A stretch of 64,000 nt of DNA from Novipirellula galeiformis (GCF_007860095.1 NZ_SJPT01000010.1:62001-126000), one strand, 5' to 3'; shown: positions 24,399-34,622, counted from the first letter of the stretch. Notes: generated from the letters alone by a model not told the origin. A program made the numbers and translations.

Positions 24399-26294
24399 AT
24401 GCGAATTGTTTTGTCCCGGCTAGAACTGAGTCGACTCGTTCGTGTTTTCCTACTCCTGCTGGCCGTTGTCGCGAATCCGACTCTCGGCACTGCGGAAGAG
24501 AAGGCCGCGATTCCTGGTGCTCCGCATCTATTGCCTGAGGACACGTTGCTTTACGTCCGCGTCGATAACGCCGCGGAGTTTCGCAAAAGTTTACAAGACT
24601 CGTCGATCGGCCGCATGTTAGCCGACCCGAAGCTGAAACCCTTCGCCGGAGATATCTATCACACCGCAGCGGAGTTGTTCGACAGCATCAGTAGCGAAGT
24701 CGGAGTTTCACTCGATGAATTACTGGCGATCCCCAATGGCCAGGTCGCTGCGGCGATGATGCCCGGCAACTTGTCAGACGGCCCCGCCAATGCGAGCGGA
24801 CAAGACGAAACGCAAGACGATTCCGACGAGGCGATTCGTCGCCGGATCGCTCGCAAGCGACGCCAGCAGAATTCGCTTGGCGGATTATTTATCATCGAGT
24901 CAGGCGAACAGACCAAAGACATGATGGCGATCGTCCTTCGTCTGGAGGAACGATTGCTCCAATCGGGTTACGTTCGCCGCGTCAGCAACGTGGAAAACGT
25001 CGATCTCGTTCGTTTGATCCCCGCGCGGCAAGGCGCTCCCGAAGTCGAGTACTTTGAATCCCAACAGACCGTGGTGCTTGGCATCGGTCACCAAACCGCT
25101 GAGAACGCTCTCCAACGCTGGCTCGGTCGCAGCAAAGACCCCAGCATGGCGGACAGTGCAAATTTTGCAAATGTGATATCACGTTGCATCGGAGCCGAGG
25201 CAACACGGCCTCAGTTGACGTTCTACGCCGATCCCTATCATATCGTTGAGCGATTGGTAAAACGGGGGGGCGCAGCCGCTCTCGTGTGGCCGCTGCTCGA
25301 AGAACTCGGAATTAGCAAGTTTCGCGGCGTCGGCGGCAGCAGTTTTGCCGGTGGCGACGTTTTCGACGACATCAGTCATTTCCACGTCCTGATTGACTCA
25401 CCACGCGATGGCTTCTTCGGCGTGCTCCGGCCCGAAACGGTCGACGTGGTGCCACCCGACTGGGTTCCCTCGGATGTGACGGCTTACACCACATTCAAAT
25501 GGGACTTTTCCAAAGCCTACGAAAACCTCGACAAGATTCTTGCCAAGTTCCAAGGCGAAGCCCCGCTACAACGAATCATCGAAGAACCTTTTCTCAAAGC
25601 CACCGGATTGAAGATCCAAGAGGATATTCTTGAAAATTTGACCGGCCGATACGTCAGCGCGACTTGGTTGGAACAGCCAGTAAAATTGAACAGTCAAATT
25701 ACCGCACGCGCCTTCGAATTGAAGGATCCCGATGCCGCTAAGGCTGTGATCGCCAGGTTCCGTGAGCGAAAACCCGAAGCCCTTTCGGTCGAGACCATCG
25801 CAGGCGCCGTGGTTTATTCGTCCACGCGAACCCGCCGCAACGTTCCCGAGGGGTTACGTCAACCCGAACCGAGTATGGCGATCCTCGGCCATTGGTTGAT
25901 CACAGGCGACAGCCGCAATTTCCTCACCCGCATCATCCAGGCGAATGCGGGATCACTACCGCGGCTGGTCGCGGTGTCGGAGTTTGATCTCGTGGCCAGC
26001 GAGTTGGGGGGCAAACTCGATGGCGAAAAACCGTTCATGATATCGTTCGTGCGTGCTGCGGATTACCTTCGCCAATTGTACGAATTGGCAAAATCCAAAG
26101 ACACTCGCCAGTTTTTGCGTAGCGCGGGCGAACGCAACGTGGTCGCCAAGAACTTTTCCGATCTGCTACAACGCAATGAGTTGCCGCCGTATGAAGAGTT
26201 TGAAAAGTACTTTGCCCCCGGCGGTGTCTTTGCCTACGACGAAAGCACCGGGATCCACTTTGGCTCGTTTAACCTGAAACCGGAAAAAAAGTAG
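24399..26294 (+). CDS. Large secreted protein, DUF3352-like
   Basis: A 631-residue protein with a Sec signal peptide (RVFLLLLAVVANPTLGTAEE). The mature part begins HLLPEDTLLYVRVDNAAEFRK, the opening typical of DUF3352-like and related planctomycete proteins in which a substrate-free beta-sheet repeats. A charged low-complexity stretch lies near 125-160 (ETQDDSDEAIRRRIARKRR). No catalytic motif is seen. Probably a periplasmic or surface protein of unknown role; only two tandem-repeat gaps flank it, so context does not help. Confidence 0.8.
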   Translation: MRIVLSRLELSRLVRVFLLLLAVVANPTLGTAEEKAAIPGAPHLLPEDTLLYVRVDNAAEFRKSLQDSSIGRMLADPKLKPFAGDIYHTAAELFDSISSEVGVSLDELLAIPNGQVAAAMMPGNLSDGPANASGQDETQDDSDEAIRRRIARKRRQQNSLGGLFIIESGEQTKDMMAIVLRLEERLLQSGYVRRVSNVENVDLVRLIPARQGAPEVEYFESQQTVVLGIGHQTAENALQRWLGRSKDPSMADSANFANVISRCIGAEATRPQLTFYADPYHIVERLVKRGGAAALVWPLLEELGISKFRGVGGSSFAGGDVFDDISHFHVLIDSPRDGFFGVLRPETVDVVPPDWVPSDVTAYTTFKWDFSKAYENLDKILAKFQGEAPLQRIIEEPFLKATGLKIQEDILENLTGRYVSATWLEQPVKLNSQITARAFELKDPDAAKAVIARFRERKPEALSVETIAGAVVYSSTRTRRNVPEGLRQPEPSMAILGHWLITGDSRNFLTRIIQANAGSLPRLVAVSEFDLVASELGGKLDGEKPFMISFVRAADYLRQLYELAKSKDTRQFLRSAGERNVVAKNFSDLLQRNELPPYEEFEKYFAPGGVFAYDESTGIHFGSFNLKPEKK

Positions 26295-26520
26295 CCCGGA
26301 GCCCGCCGCCGACTGGTCACTGGTCATTGGCCAACCGCCTGCATCGCATTCCCCTCAATGCGATGCAATGAACCATGCCACTGTCACCACTGGATCCGCA
26401 TCCTTGCTGGCCGGATGCCCCTGTTGGCTGGCCGGATGCCCTGGCCCGCCGCCCTGGTTGGCCAGTCGCTGTGCTATTTAGCCGCCTGTACTACTTAGCT
26501 GCTGTACTACTTAGCCGCCC

Positions 26521-26611
26521 TCGTTGGCTGGCCTCGTTGGCTGGCCTCGCTGGCTGGCCTCGCTGGCTGGCCTCGCTGGCTGGCCTCGCTGGCTGGCCTC
26601 GCTGGCGGGCC
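26521..26611. repeat. 13-bp minisatellite, seven copies
   Basis: Seven copies of TCGCTGGCTGGCC (first two with T for C at position 4, last with one change) are arranged head to tail. Just upstream (26397-26515) are two copies of a CTGGCCGGATGCCC-type unit and three of TACTACTTAGC-type units. The whole 529-base gap after the 631-residue protein gene is therefore built mostly of short repeats. A 115-codon frame across it is only a by-product of the repeats. Confidence 0.88.
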
Positions 26612-26823
26612 GCTAAAAGTTGTCAACACACGTCGACCCTCGTCAACGCGTGTCGACACTCATTTCACGGCAAAGACGCTGTAACACGAGCGTCCACCCG
26701 CACCAAGCTTACATCCTGCTAAAAACGCCGTGAATTTCGCCGCTGGCATCTTGATTGCATAGGTAACCCCATCGACACCACGAAAGTGCCGATTTCTTTG
26801 CGTTCTCGATGGAGCCTCTAACA

Positions 26824-27021
26824 ATGTTGATGCGTAATCCAGACTATCCGCTTGATCAACCAGACTATCCGTTTGATCAAATGGATTTCAACCGACCGCA
26901 GCACGACGTCGCCGACGAAGTCAATCAAACCCAATCCGTTCCCAACGAGTTGTTAGGTCAAATCCTGTTGTGCTGCCTGTTTGCCATCGCGATTCTGTTA
27001 CGGTCACAGTTCACGACTTGA
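26824..27021 (+). CDS. Small protein with C-terminal transmembrane helix
   Basis: A 65-residue frame whose ATG at 26824 follows a GGAG site at ideal spacing; an ATG at 26809 is the alternative. The N-terminal half is polar with two copies of a DYPLDQ/DYPFDQ motif, and the C-terminal end is one hydrophobic helix (LLGQILLCCLFAIAILL). The layout is of a small tail-anchored membrane protein. It lies tail to tail with the LuxR-type regulator. No homologue recognised. Confidence 0.5.
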   Translation: MLMRNPDYPLDQPDYPFDQMDFNRPQHDVADEVNQTQSVPNELLGQILLCCLFAIAILLRSQFTT

Positions 27022-27084
27022 GGAATCGATGGTCGCCGATGCGCGCGACCTCGTTGACTTTAAATCACGCCCTCGCTTGACGTA

Positions 27085-27864
27085 CTATCGGCGACGCCCG
27101 ATCAGCCGGTTTTCTTCGAGCCGCACCATCATCTTGACGATTTCCACGGGTCGCTGCAAACCGAGCGAGGTCAACATCCGTTGACGGCGATTTTCAATCG
27201 ACTTCGTCGTCAAGCTGACTGCCGCCGCAATGTCTTTTGTGGATTCCCCTTCGGCAATCATGCGACAAATCGTGTGATCCGTATCATCGAAGGTGTTGAA
27301 CACTGCGAACTGTTCTCGCAGAGACAATCGCCGGACGTCCTCTTCCTTATCCAGATACCCGAGGATTCGCGTCACCACAAGAATACAAAATGCAGGATCC
27401 TCGATCTCGTCCAATCTCCGCTCATACGTTTGCAACGCACACATTCGCCCCGCCGCATCGCTGGAGAAATGCTGACACTCGATCCAAGGGCTGCCGAGCA
27501 TGATCACCGCATCCAGATGCGTGAACGTCTCATCGCTCGAAAGCGGGCGACCAATCATCGTTTCGCCATTGGCAAAGGCGTCACAAAACGCCCGATTCTC
27601 TCGAATGATGCTACCGCTCGCATCTTTGATGTAAACGCAATCGGTGAACCGGCTCAGATCGGGTTCATCTCCCGACGAGCTCTCGGCCCATTGAAGCAAT
27701 GCGTTCACCACCTGTGTCTTCGCCAAATCAAACGTGCGCGAATGAATTTGGTGGGCTGAATCAATTCGGTTAGTCAATTCCATAGAGCGAATCCCATCAT
27801 TCAGTGCGCCGCGCGATTGCGGTACGGGAGATCCCCGAGATTGGCCGCCACTAATCTCATCCAT
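27085..27864 (-). CDS. PAS-like/LuxR-type transcriptional regulator
   Basis: A 259-residue regulator with a PAS-like N-terminal domain (FTDCVYIKDASGSIIRENRA near 60-80) and a C-terminal LuxR-type helix-turn-helix (ICRMIAEGESTKDIAAAVSL followed by TTKSIENRRQRMLTSLG). No receiver domain is present, so it is not a classical response regulator. I use ATG 27864, preceded by GGAG, over the GTG at 27879. It lies upstream of and divergent from csrA and the flagellins, so motility control is a reasonable but untested guess. Confidence 0.85.
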   Translation of the reverse strand: MDEISGGQSRGSPVPQSRGALNDGIRSMELTNRIDSAHQIHSRTFDLAKTQVVNALLQWAESSSGDEPDLSRFTDCVYIKDASGSIIRENRAFCDAFANGETMIGRPLSSDETFTHLDAVIMLGSPWIECQHFSSDAAGRMCALQTYERRLDEIEDPAFCILVVTRILGYLDKEEDVRRLSLREQFAVFNTFDDTDHTICRMIAEGESTKDIAAAVSLTTKSIENRRQRMLTSLGLQRPVEIVKMMVRLEENRLIGRRR

Positions 27865-28954
27865 CACAATATGCTCCACTAGAGGGGGGTCCGTCCAGGC
27901 ATTATTCTTTTGAACGCACCAGATTTCAGAGATCCGAACCCCAGGTAAATGATCCCATCGAGTCCATATTACGGACTCAGTCGCTGCAAAAAACGGACGT
28001 TTCTAAAAGCTCCCCCCGTTTTAACGCGTGATGCAGTGCGACGGAGTCTTCGCACTTACGAACTCACCATGCTAATAAATCCGGGGTGTAGCGATCGTTC
28101 GGGGGGGAATCGATTGCTTGAATGGCCACCAACCGACAAAGTTTTTGCCTCCGCTGCGAGGATCGCCGATACCGTCTAGCACACCGAATCGTGGAAGGGG
28201 CAACACGAGTCGTTTGGACGTTAGCGATGGGGAGTAGGTGATGAAGCAGGGGCAAGCGTTTCGCCACCGGCTCCCCCATCGCTGACTCTCGGCCAGTGAG
28301 TTGACGCAGCATTCGGCTGTTCGCCACCCCATGGTCTCCGCCGAGGAACGGCCTTTATGTTGCGTTGGGTTTGTCGACTCATTCTTCGCATACCACTCTC
28401 GTCTCCGAGCGTTTCGCTTTCCTTCTCTAAACATCTTCTCTTATTTTAATGTAACACGGCGCCGGTTGTCCTCCATCCCTCCGCACGAGAATGGGAACGG
28501 ACGGCTTCGTTCCTGTGGCTGGTTTTGCCGCCAGAGCGCTGGCGAGTTGCTTATTTGCCAAGGTCATTGTCACCGACATGGCGGGGCGACTTCATTTACG
28601 CAAATCGCATTTCCCGCCATTTCTCTCGTGGAACTCATCCAACAATCGCGGTTGAGCGGTTTGCGTACGGCAAACGAGGATCGATCCCCTCTGCAAACAA
28701 GCATTCCGCGGCAATGGTCCGCCATGCAATGGTTAAGACAGGGGGATGCAGCATGTTGAGATGAATCATCACGATCGGTACGAAGAGACTTTGGGGGGCT
28801 AGGCCAATGTTCCCATCGCTTTCATCCGATCTCTACTGTGTTCAAGGAGGAGTGCAGTCCAAGTGCTGGCCCCGCATCTTGACGTAATTTGAGGAAGGAT
28901 TCCTCAACACGAAATATTACACCCCCAAACCCATCCATCCATTTCGAGGGCACC
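27865..28954. other. 1.1-kb gap upstream of csrA, no gene seen
   Basis: The stretch between the divergent regulator and csrA has no ORF with convincing composition or motif; short frames here (for example 28301-28759) carry no recognisable domain. It is long for a promoter region. A structured regulatory RNA is possible, but I cannot point to a specific fold. Confidence 0.35.
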
Positions 28955-29182
28955 ATGCTCGTCCTTTCCAGACACCGTGATGAAAGCATCATGATTGGCG
29001 ACGATGTCGTTGTAACCATCGTTGACATTCGAGGCGACAAAGTCCGTCTCGGCATCGAAGCACCGCAATCGATTCCCGTTCATCGACAAGAAGTTTACGA
29101 CGCGATTCAACGAGAGAATCGCAAGTCAGCGCAAACCGGCCCGGGTGCCACCAAAGACGTACGCCCTCAACGCGGCGAGTAA
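28955..29182 (+). CDS. csrA: Carbon storage regulator CsrA
   Basis: A 75-residue CsrA, the homodimeric RNA-binding repressor that binds GGA motifs in mRNA leaders. The start at ATG 28955 (MLVLSRHRDE) with a GAGGG site gives the standard N terminus including the RNA-contacting L4/R6 strand; VHRQEVYDAI contains the second RNA-binding arginine. The final ~20 residues are a disordered tail, a little longer than the enteric protein. It lies just upstream of the flagellin genes. CsrA represses flagellin translation in several bacteria and is held in check by FliW; no fliW is in this window. Confidence 0.97.
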   Translation: MLVLSRHRDESIMIGDDVVVTIVDIRGDKVRLGIEAPQSIPVHRQEVYDAIQRENRKSAQTGPGATKDVRPQRGE

Positions 29183-30303
29183 TCCGTCTATCACGCAGTG
29201 CCAGAAGGGACAAAAGCAGTCGGCATCGTTCCGCGTGCCGTTGACGCTTCATCCAATGACGGTCCTTCTGGCGAGGGCACACGCTTTGTGCCCCCCCTCT
29301 TTACATCACTCTCTGTGCATCGATTTCGGCGATGTTTCACATCTGTTTCGGCGATGTCGCGTTCGCGAAAGATCGGATGGGCTGACGCAACGTTTGCCTT
29401 GCCAAACAGAATGCCGGATTGCGTCGTCGATTCATGGCGGTGCGCATCAGCGAGTCGACGGGATGTCCGTTGTTTTCGATCGACATTGCGATACGAACAC
29501 GCTTCGACGCGGCCCCCACACGCGCGTCGGCGCGACGTCCAAGCACCTGGCGCGTCGGATCGCAAACGCACTTTGACGTTGCGCCATTGCCGTTTGTCTC
29601 AGTCAAACGCAACTCGACATCGAAGCCTTGAAGTTGCGTTTTCGTCGGTTGCGAAGTGACCATTTCCGAGAGCCTCGGACTTGGGTTCGAGGAATTTCCG
29701 TCAAGATGAAATCAGTCGCAGTGGGACGTTTGTGATTCGATCGTTCGCCACAGAACGTCGCTACGTAACAAAATGTCGATTTCAGAACGGATACGCCGAG
29801 TGATGCATCCGGTGATACATCACTCGCAACTGCAAAACCAACGCAGCGGTGGGAATTCCCACGCCCCATCGGGCAATCACACACGTTTTGCGAGCGAAAA
29901 TCCCGCTGCGGTCCTCGGTTGGCTTGCCCGGCCCGTGCAGGAAAGGATTCAGGAAGTGAATGATTCCGAGCACGCGAGCCAGAGCGAAGCCCATGGACAA
30001 CGCCCCTGCAAACGCGTCACGTGCACTTGGGCTTTTTTGGGCAACAAACATCTCGATCGATCGTGCGGGCTAGGCATAGTTTGCAGCCCTTGATTTTCAA
30101 CTGTTCGGAAAAAATTACCTGACTTTCCCAGCCCCACCCCTATTCGTGTTCCATGATTCCCTCAGACACGAGTGCCTCCATGGGGTCGGGATCGAATGTC
30201 GGTTCCTGAGTGGATGCAGTCATGACGTCTGCCGGTCCTTTCTAGCGGCCGGATCCCATTATCGTCTATGCGATTCGCCGTAAACTAAGAGGATTACTGC
30301 ACT
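29183..30303. other. 1.1-kb gap upstream of the first flagellin, leader region
   Basis: No gene is recognisable between csrA and the flagellin. Short frames on both strands are out of keeping with local codon use. The last ~40 bases contain a ribosome site with AGAGGA just before the flagellin ATG, a potential CsrA contact (GGA). I looked for sigma-28 (TAAA...GCCGATAA) and sigma-54 promoter patterns and found no convincing match. Confidence 0.35.
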
Positions 30304-32058
30304 ATGACTCGAATTAATACCAACGTTTCATCCCTGATTGCTCAAAACCGTCTGCAAAGCAGCAACCAGGATTTGCAAACTTCATTAACCCGTTTGAGCA
30401 CCGGTCTGCGGATCAACAGCGGCTCGGATGACCCAGCGGGTTTGATCGCAAGCGAAGCCCTTCGCAGCGAAATCACCAGCTTGAACAAATCGGTGAGTAA
30501 CACTCGTCGTGCCAGCCAAATCGTCAGCACCGCCGACAGCGCCCTGGGCCAGGTGAGCAACCTGCTCAATGACGTTCGCGGTTTGGTCGTCGAAGCGGCG
30601 AACTCGGGTGCACTCAGCGATGAAGAGATCGCGGCGAACCAACTGCAAATTGACAGCTCGCTCGAAGCGATCAACCGGATTGCTCAAACCACGACGTTCC
30701 AAGGTCGTAAACTGCTCGACGGTTCGCTTGACTTCGTCAGCACCGCCAACAGCGTTTCGAGCCTCAAGGATGTCAACATTGACCAAGCAAACCTTGGTAC
30801 AACAGGCAAGATCGACGTCGACGTCAAAATTTCGTCCGCTGCGACACAAGCAACCAGCGTCGTCGACGCGGCCGCCTTCGCCGAAGCGAAATCCGCAGTC
30901 GAGATCGGTAGCGCCGCCAACAGCGTCACGCTGACCGCCGATGCCAATGGTTCGGAGTTTAACGACTACACCGTGGTCTTTGATGACCAAGCGACCGGCG
31001 CCGCCGCGACGGCCGCCCTCGATACGGACACCAACATTATCACGGTGACCTACGACTCGACCTCGGGCACCTCCACCCACAATGATTACGACGCGATCAA
31101 GACCGCGTTGTCGACCATTACCGGATTTACCGCCACCAACACCGGAACCTCGCCCGATGGAACCGCTGCCTTCACTCCACCAGCGGGCACGCTTGTTACC
31201 GCCGGCGGTGCTACGGCCGACGAATTGGGCGACAAATTGGTATTCCAACTCAACGGCTCCAGCGGTGCAGAAACCTTTAACTTCGGTGCCGGCACCAGTG
31301 GCGATCAAATCGCCGCCGCGGTCAACTTGGTCAAAGATAGTACCGGCGTCGAAGCGACTTACAGTAGCGCGGAAGGTTTGACGTTCACGTCAACCGATTA
31401 CGGCAGTGACTCGCTTGTTAACGTTGACATCATCAGCGAAGGCAGCTTGGGCAAGTTTACCACCAACTTGGACGCAACACGTTCGAACGGCACCGACATC
31501 AAGGCTTCGGTCAACGGTGTCGAAGCGAACGGCAAAGCCAACTCGTTCTCGATCAACACCAGTTCGCTGGACCTTTCGATGACCGTCGACAAGGGCAGCA
31601 GCACCGCATTCAACTTCACGATCAGCGGTGGTGGAGCGAAGTTCCAACTCGGCCCTGAAGTGACCAGCAACCAACAAGCTCGGTTGGGCATTTCCAGCGT
31701 GAGCACAGGCCAACTTGGGGGTGCATCAGGTCGCCTTTATGAGCTCGGAAGTGGTCAAGGCAAGAGTCTCGAAAGCGATGTTTCGGGAGCTGCCAAAATC
31801 ATCGATGAAGTGATCAACAAAGTCACTGCGATCCGAGGTCGTCTGGGTGCATTCCAATCGACCACCTTGGAAAGCAACATGGCTAGTTTGACGGAAACCG
31901 CTGCGAACCTTTCCGAAGCTGAAAGCTCGATCCGTGACGCGGACTTCGCGCAAGAGTCGGCTAACCTGACGCGGGCACAGATCTTGGTCCAATCGGGAAC
32001 CAACGTGTTGTCGATGGCCAACCAAAACCCACAAAACGTTCTCTCGCTGCTTCGATAA
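30304..32058 (+). CDS. fliC: Flagellin, first copy
   Basis: A 584-residue flagellin, the filament subunit. The conserved D0/D1 ends are clear: MTRINTNVSSLIAQNRLQSS with LSTGLRINSGSDDPAGLIAS at the N terminus and SSIRDADFAQESANLTRAQI with NPQNVLSLLR at the C terminus. Residues ~200-470 form the variable, Ala/Gly/Thr-rich outer domains. It is longer than the ~500-residue enteric type. It is followed by its own terminator and by a second flagellin of identical length, with patches of identical DNA between the two. Confidence 0.96.
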   Translation: MTRINTNVSSLIAQNRLQSSNQDLQTSLTRLSTGLRINSGSDDPAGLIASEALRSEITSLNKSVSNTRRASQIVSTADSALGQVSNLLNDVRGLVVEAANSGALSDEEIAANQLQIDSSLEAINRIAQTTTFQGRKLLDGSLDFVSTANSVSSLKDVNIDQANLGTTGKIDVDVKISSAATQATSVVDAAAFAEAKSAVEIGSAANSVTLTADANGSEFNDYTVVFDDQATGAAATAALDTDTNIITVTYDSTSGTSTHNDYDAIKTALSTITGFTATNTGTSPDGTAAFTPPAGTLVTAGGATADELGDKLVFQLNGSSGAETFNFGAGTSGDQIAAAVNLVKDSTGVEATYSSAEGLTFTSTDYGSDSLVNVDIISEGSLGKFTTNLDATRSNGTDIKASVNGVEANGKANSFSINTSSLDLSMTVDKGSSTAFNFTISGGGAKFQLGPEVTSNQQARLGISSVSTGQLGGASGRLYELGSGQGKSLESDVSGAAKIIDEVINKVTAIRGRLGAFQSTTLESNMASLTETAANLSEAESSIRDADFAQESANLTRAQILVQSGTNVLSMANQNPQNVLSLLR

Positions 32059-32097
32059 TCTCGAATCGCAGCGTCGGAAGAGACGATTTTAATAGTT

Positions 32098-32140
32098 AAC
32101 AGGCCGCTGGAGAGTGATCTCCCGCGGCCTGTTTTCGTTT
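32098..32140 (+). terminator. Terminator after first flagellin gene
   Basis: AACAGGCCGC (32098-32107) pairs with GCGGCCTGTT at about 32124-32133, with an inner TGGAGA/TCTCCC arm that has one mismatch, and a T-rich GTTTTCGTTT tail. It should separate the two flagellin transcripts. Confidence 0.85.
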
Positions 32141-32576
32141 CTACTTGGGTTTTGCTGCCCCCGTTGCACTTTGCGACCATCCTTCCCTGCAACGAGAGCG
32201 TATTGCCCGTCGCCGCATCACCAACGGCCCTTAAGTGAGGTCGAGACAAAGTGAGGTCGAGACAAGGCCCCGCAAAGGGGGATCCCCGCTCCCTAAAGGT
32301 TAGTTCTGGCCGTCAAAGTCCACGCGGCTTAGCTATTTAGACGCATAAACTAGGTCGGCTAGTGAGCTTGTGACGTCTGTGCCTGATATCTCACGCGGTT
32401 GGCGTCGGCTGGTCCGGATTTGCCTATAAATCAAATAGTCACTGCAGTGACGATTCCGATCTTCCCTGTGTCGGAGTTGGGCAGCGAATCATTCCCAAGT
32501 TTCCAACAAGCAACCGGTTCATTTCGGCCGGCTTCGTCGCACTCCGTTTTCGATTCGCCGCAGGGGAAATCAAACC
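32141..32576. other. Inter-flagellin region, promoter/leader of second flagellin
   Basis: Holds a direct repeat of AGTGAGGTCGAGACAA at about 32233-32264 and the leader of the second flagellin gene, with a GGGGAA ribosome site close to its ATG. The upstream gene has its own terminator, so a promoter is expected here; no match good enough to name a sigma factor. Confidence 0.4.
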
Positions 32577-34331
32577 ATGACTAGAATTAACACGAACGTC
32601 TCGTCGCTGGTGGCTCAAAACCGTCTACAAGCGAGCAACACCGACCTGCAAACCGCGTTGACCCGCTTGAGCACAGGGCTTCGCATCAACAGCGGTGCGG
32701 ACGACCCGGCAGGTTTGATCGCCAGCGAGGCCCTGCGCAGCGAAATCAGCAGCCTCAACAAAGCGATTAGCAACACGCGTCGTGCGAGCCAGATCATCAG
32801 CACCGCCGACAGCGCATTAGGCGAAGTCAGTAACCTGCTCAATGACATTCGTGGATTGGTGGTCGAAGCGGCGAACTCGGGTGCACTCAGCGATGAAGAG
32901 ATCGCGGCGAACCAACTGCAAATTGACAGCTCGCTCGAAGCCATTAACCGGATCGCTCAAACGACGACCTTTCAGGGCCGAAAACTGCTCGATGGATCGC
33001 TTGACTTCGTCAGCAGTGCCAACAGCGTGCCCAGTATCGTCGACGTCAACATCGACCAAGCGAACCTCGGAGCGACCGGCCAAATCGATGTCGACGTGAA
33101 GATTTCCGCAGCTGCGACGCAAGCGAAAATCGACGTGGATCCGGCCGCCTTCGCCGAAGCGAAATCCTCCGTCGAGATCGGTACCGCCGCCAACAGCGTC
33201 ACGTTGACCGCCGATGCCAATGGTTCGGAGTTCAACGACTACACCGTGGTCTTTGATGACCAAGCGACCGGCGCCGCCGCGACGGCCGCCCTCGATACGG
33301 ACACCAACATTATCACGGTGACCTACGACTCGACCTCGGGCACCTCCACCCACAATGATTACGACGCGATCAAGACCGCGTTGTCGACCATTACCGGATT
33401 TACCGCCACCAACACCGGCACAGCGCCCGATGGAACCGCTGCCTTCACCCCACCGGCGGGCACGCTTGTCACCGCCGGAGGTGCCACGGCCGATGTGTTG
33501 GCGGACAAGTTGGTATTCCAACTCAACGGGACCGATGGGGCGGAAACCTTCAACTTCGGTGCCGGCACCAGTGGCGATCAAATCGCGGCGGCGATCAACT
33601 TAGTCAAAGATAGTACCGGCGTCGAAGCGACTTACACGAGCCTCACGGGGTTGTCCTTCCAATCCACCGCTTACGGTGAAAATTCGCTCGTGAATCTTGA
33701 AGTGATCAACGAGGGAACGCTTGGAAAGTTCGCTGCCAACATGAGCGCCGCTCGCGACACCGGTACCGACATCAAAGCGACCATCAACGGGGTCGAAGCG
33801 AACGGAAAAGCCAATCAATTCTCGATCAACACCAGCACGCTAGACATTTCGCTCTCGGTCTCCGAGGGCAGCAGCACCGCGTTTAACTTCTCGATCACCG
33901 ATGGCGGAGCGTTGTTCCAACTCGGCCCCGATGTGACAACCAACCAACAAGCTCGCATGGGCATTGGCAGCGTCAGCACCGGTCAACTCGGTGGATCCTC
34001 GGGACGTTTATACGAACTCGGCAGCGGGCAATCGAAAAGTTTGACCAATGGGATCAACGAGGCGGCCGAAGTGATCGACGAAGTGATTGCCAAGGTCACG
34101 GGACTTCGCGGCCGTCTGGGGGCATTCCAAGCCACCACGCTGGCGAGCAATCTCGTCTCCTTAGGTGAAACCTCCTCGAACCTGCAAGAAGCGGAAAGTT
34201 CGATCCGGGATGCCGATTTTGCCCAAGAATCAGCCAACCTGACGCGAGCCCAAATCTTGGTTCAATCGGGCACCAACGTGCTCTCGCTCGCCAACCAAAA
34301 CCCCCAAAACGTGCTTTCACTACTCCGATAA
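32577..34331 (+). CDS. fliC: Flagellin, second copy
   Basis: A second 584-residue flagellin with the same D0/D1 ends (MTRINTNVSSLVAQNRLQAS; ... NPQNVLSLLR). It differs from the first copy by scattered substitutions but shares two DNA stretches without any difference: 80 bp (32862-32941, equal to 30589-30668) and 185 bp (33234-33418, equal to 30961-31145). The remaining sequence is clearly diverged, including synonymous sites. Two filament subunits may be used together or in different regions of the filament. Confidence 0.96.
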   Translation: MTRINTNVSSLVAQNRLQASNTDLQTALTRLSTGLRINSGADDPAGLIASEALRSEISSLNKAISNTRRASQIISTADSALGEVSNLLNDIRGLVVEAANSGALSDEEIAANQLQIDSSLEAINRIAQTTTFQGRKLLDGSLDFVSSANSVPSIVDVNIDQANLGATGQIDVDVKISAAATQAKIDVDPAAFAEAKSSVEIGTAANSVTLTADANGSEFNDYTVVFDDQATGAAATAALDTDTNIITVTYDSTSGTSTHNDYDAIKTALSTITGFTATNTGTAPDGTAAFTPPAGTLVTAGGATADVLADKLVFQLNGTDGAETFNFGAGTSGDQIAAAINLVKDSTGVEATYTSLTGLSFQSTAYGENSLVNLEVINEGTLGKFAANMSAARDTGTDIKATINGVEANGKANQFSINTSTLDISLSVSEGSSTAFNFSITDGGALFQLGPDVTTNQQARMGIGSVSTGQLGGSSGRLYELGSGQSKSLTNGINEAAEVIDEVIAKVTGLRGRLGAFQATTLASNLVSLGETSSNLQEAESSIRDADFAQESANLTRAQILVQSGTNVLSLANQNPQNVLSLLR

Positions 34332-34370
34332 TCCTTCGTCAGCAAGTTCCTGACAACGGGTTGACTGCGC

Positions 34371-34405
34371 CGACCGACTTGAGCATGGGCTCAAGTCGGT
34401 CGTTT
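34371..34405 (+). terminator. Hairpin after second flagellin gene
   Basis: A 14-bp perfect stem, CGACCGACTTGAGC (34371-34384) with GCTCAAGTCGGTCG (34389-34402), a 4-base loop and a short TTT tail. The weak T-run may allow read-through into fliD. Confidence 0.7.
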
Positions 34406-34622
34406 GCATTGATCGCTCGACGCGTTCCGCCCCGCTCCCACGACAATCGGATTTCCACGCAAGACCGTGAACTCAATGCAAACGAATCCCTTTTTTCCTC
34501 ATTCCATTCGCACTCGGTGGTCGATTACGTGGTAGAGACAATAGGGAGAATCGTGCGCACTTCCCTAATCGTCGCAAATGGTGACTTGAATCCTTTCTCA
34601 CATCGACTGAGTTTTTCTTTCC

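Noticed and set aside
29183-30303. Sigma-28 or sigma-54 promoter for the flagellins
   Set aside because: No stretch matches the consensus with correct spacing well enough to report.
30385-31308. Long minus-strand ORF of 307 codons inside the first flagellin
   Set aside because: Shadow of the flagellin's high-GC, Ala/Thr-biased codons on the opposite strand; no motif, and the equivalent frame appears in the second flagellin for the same reason.
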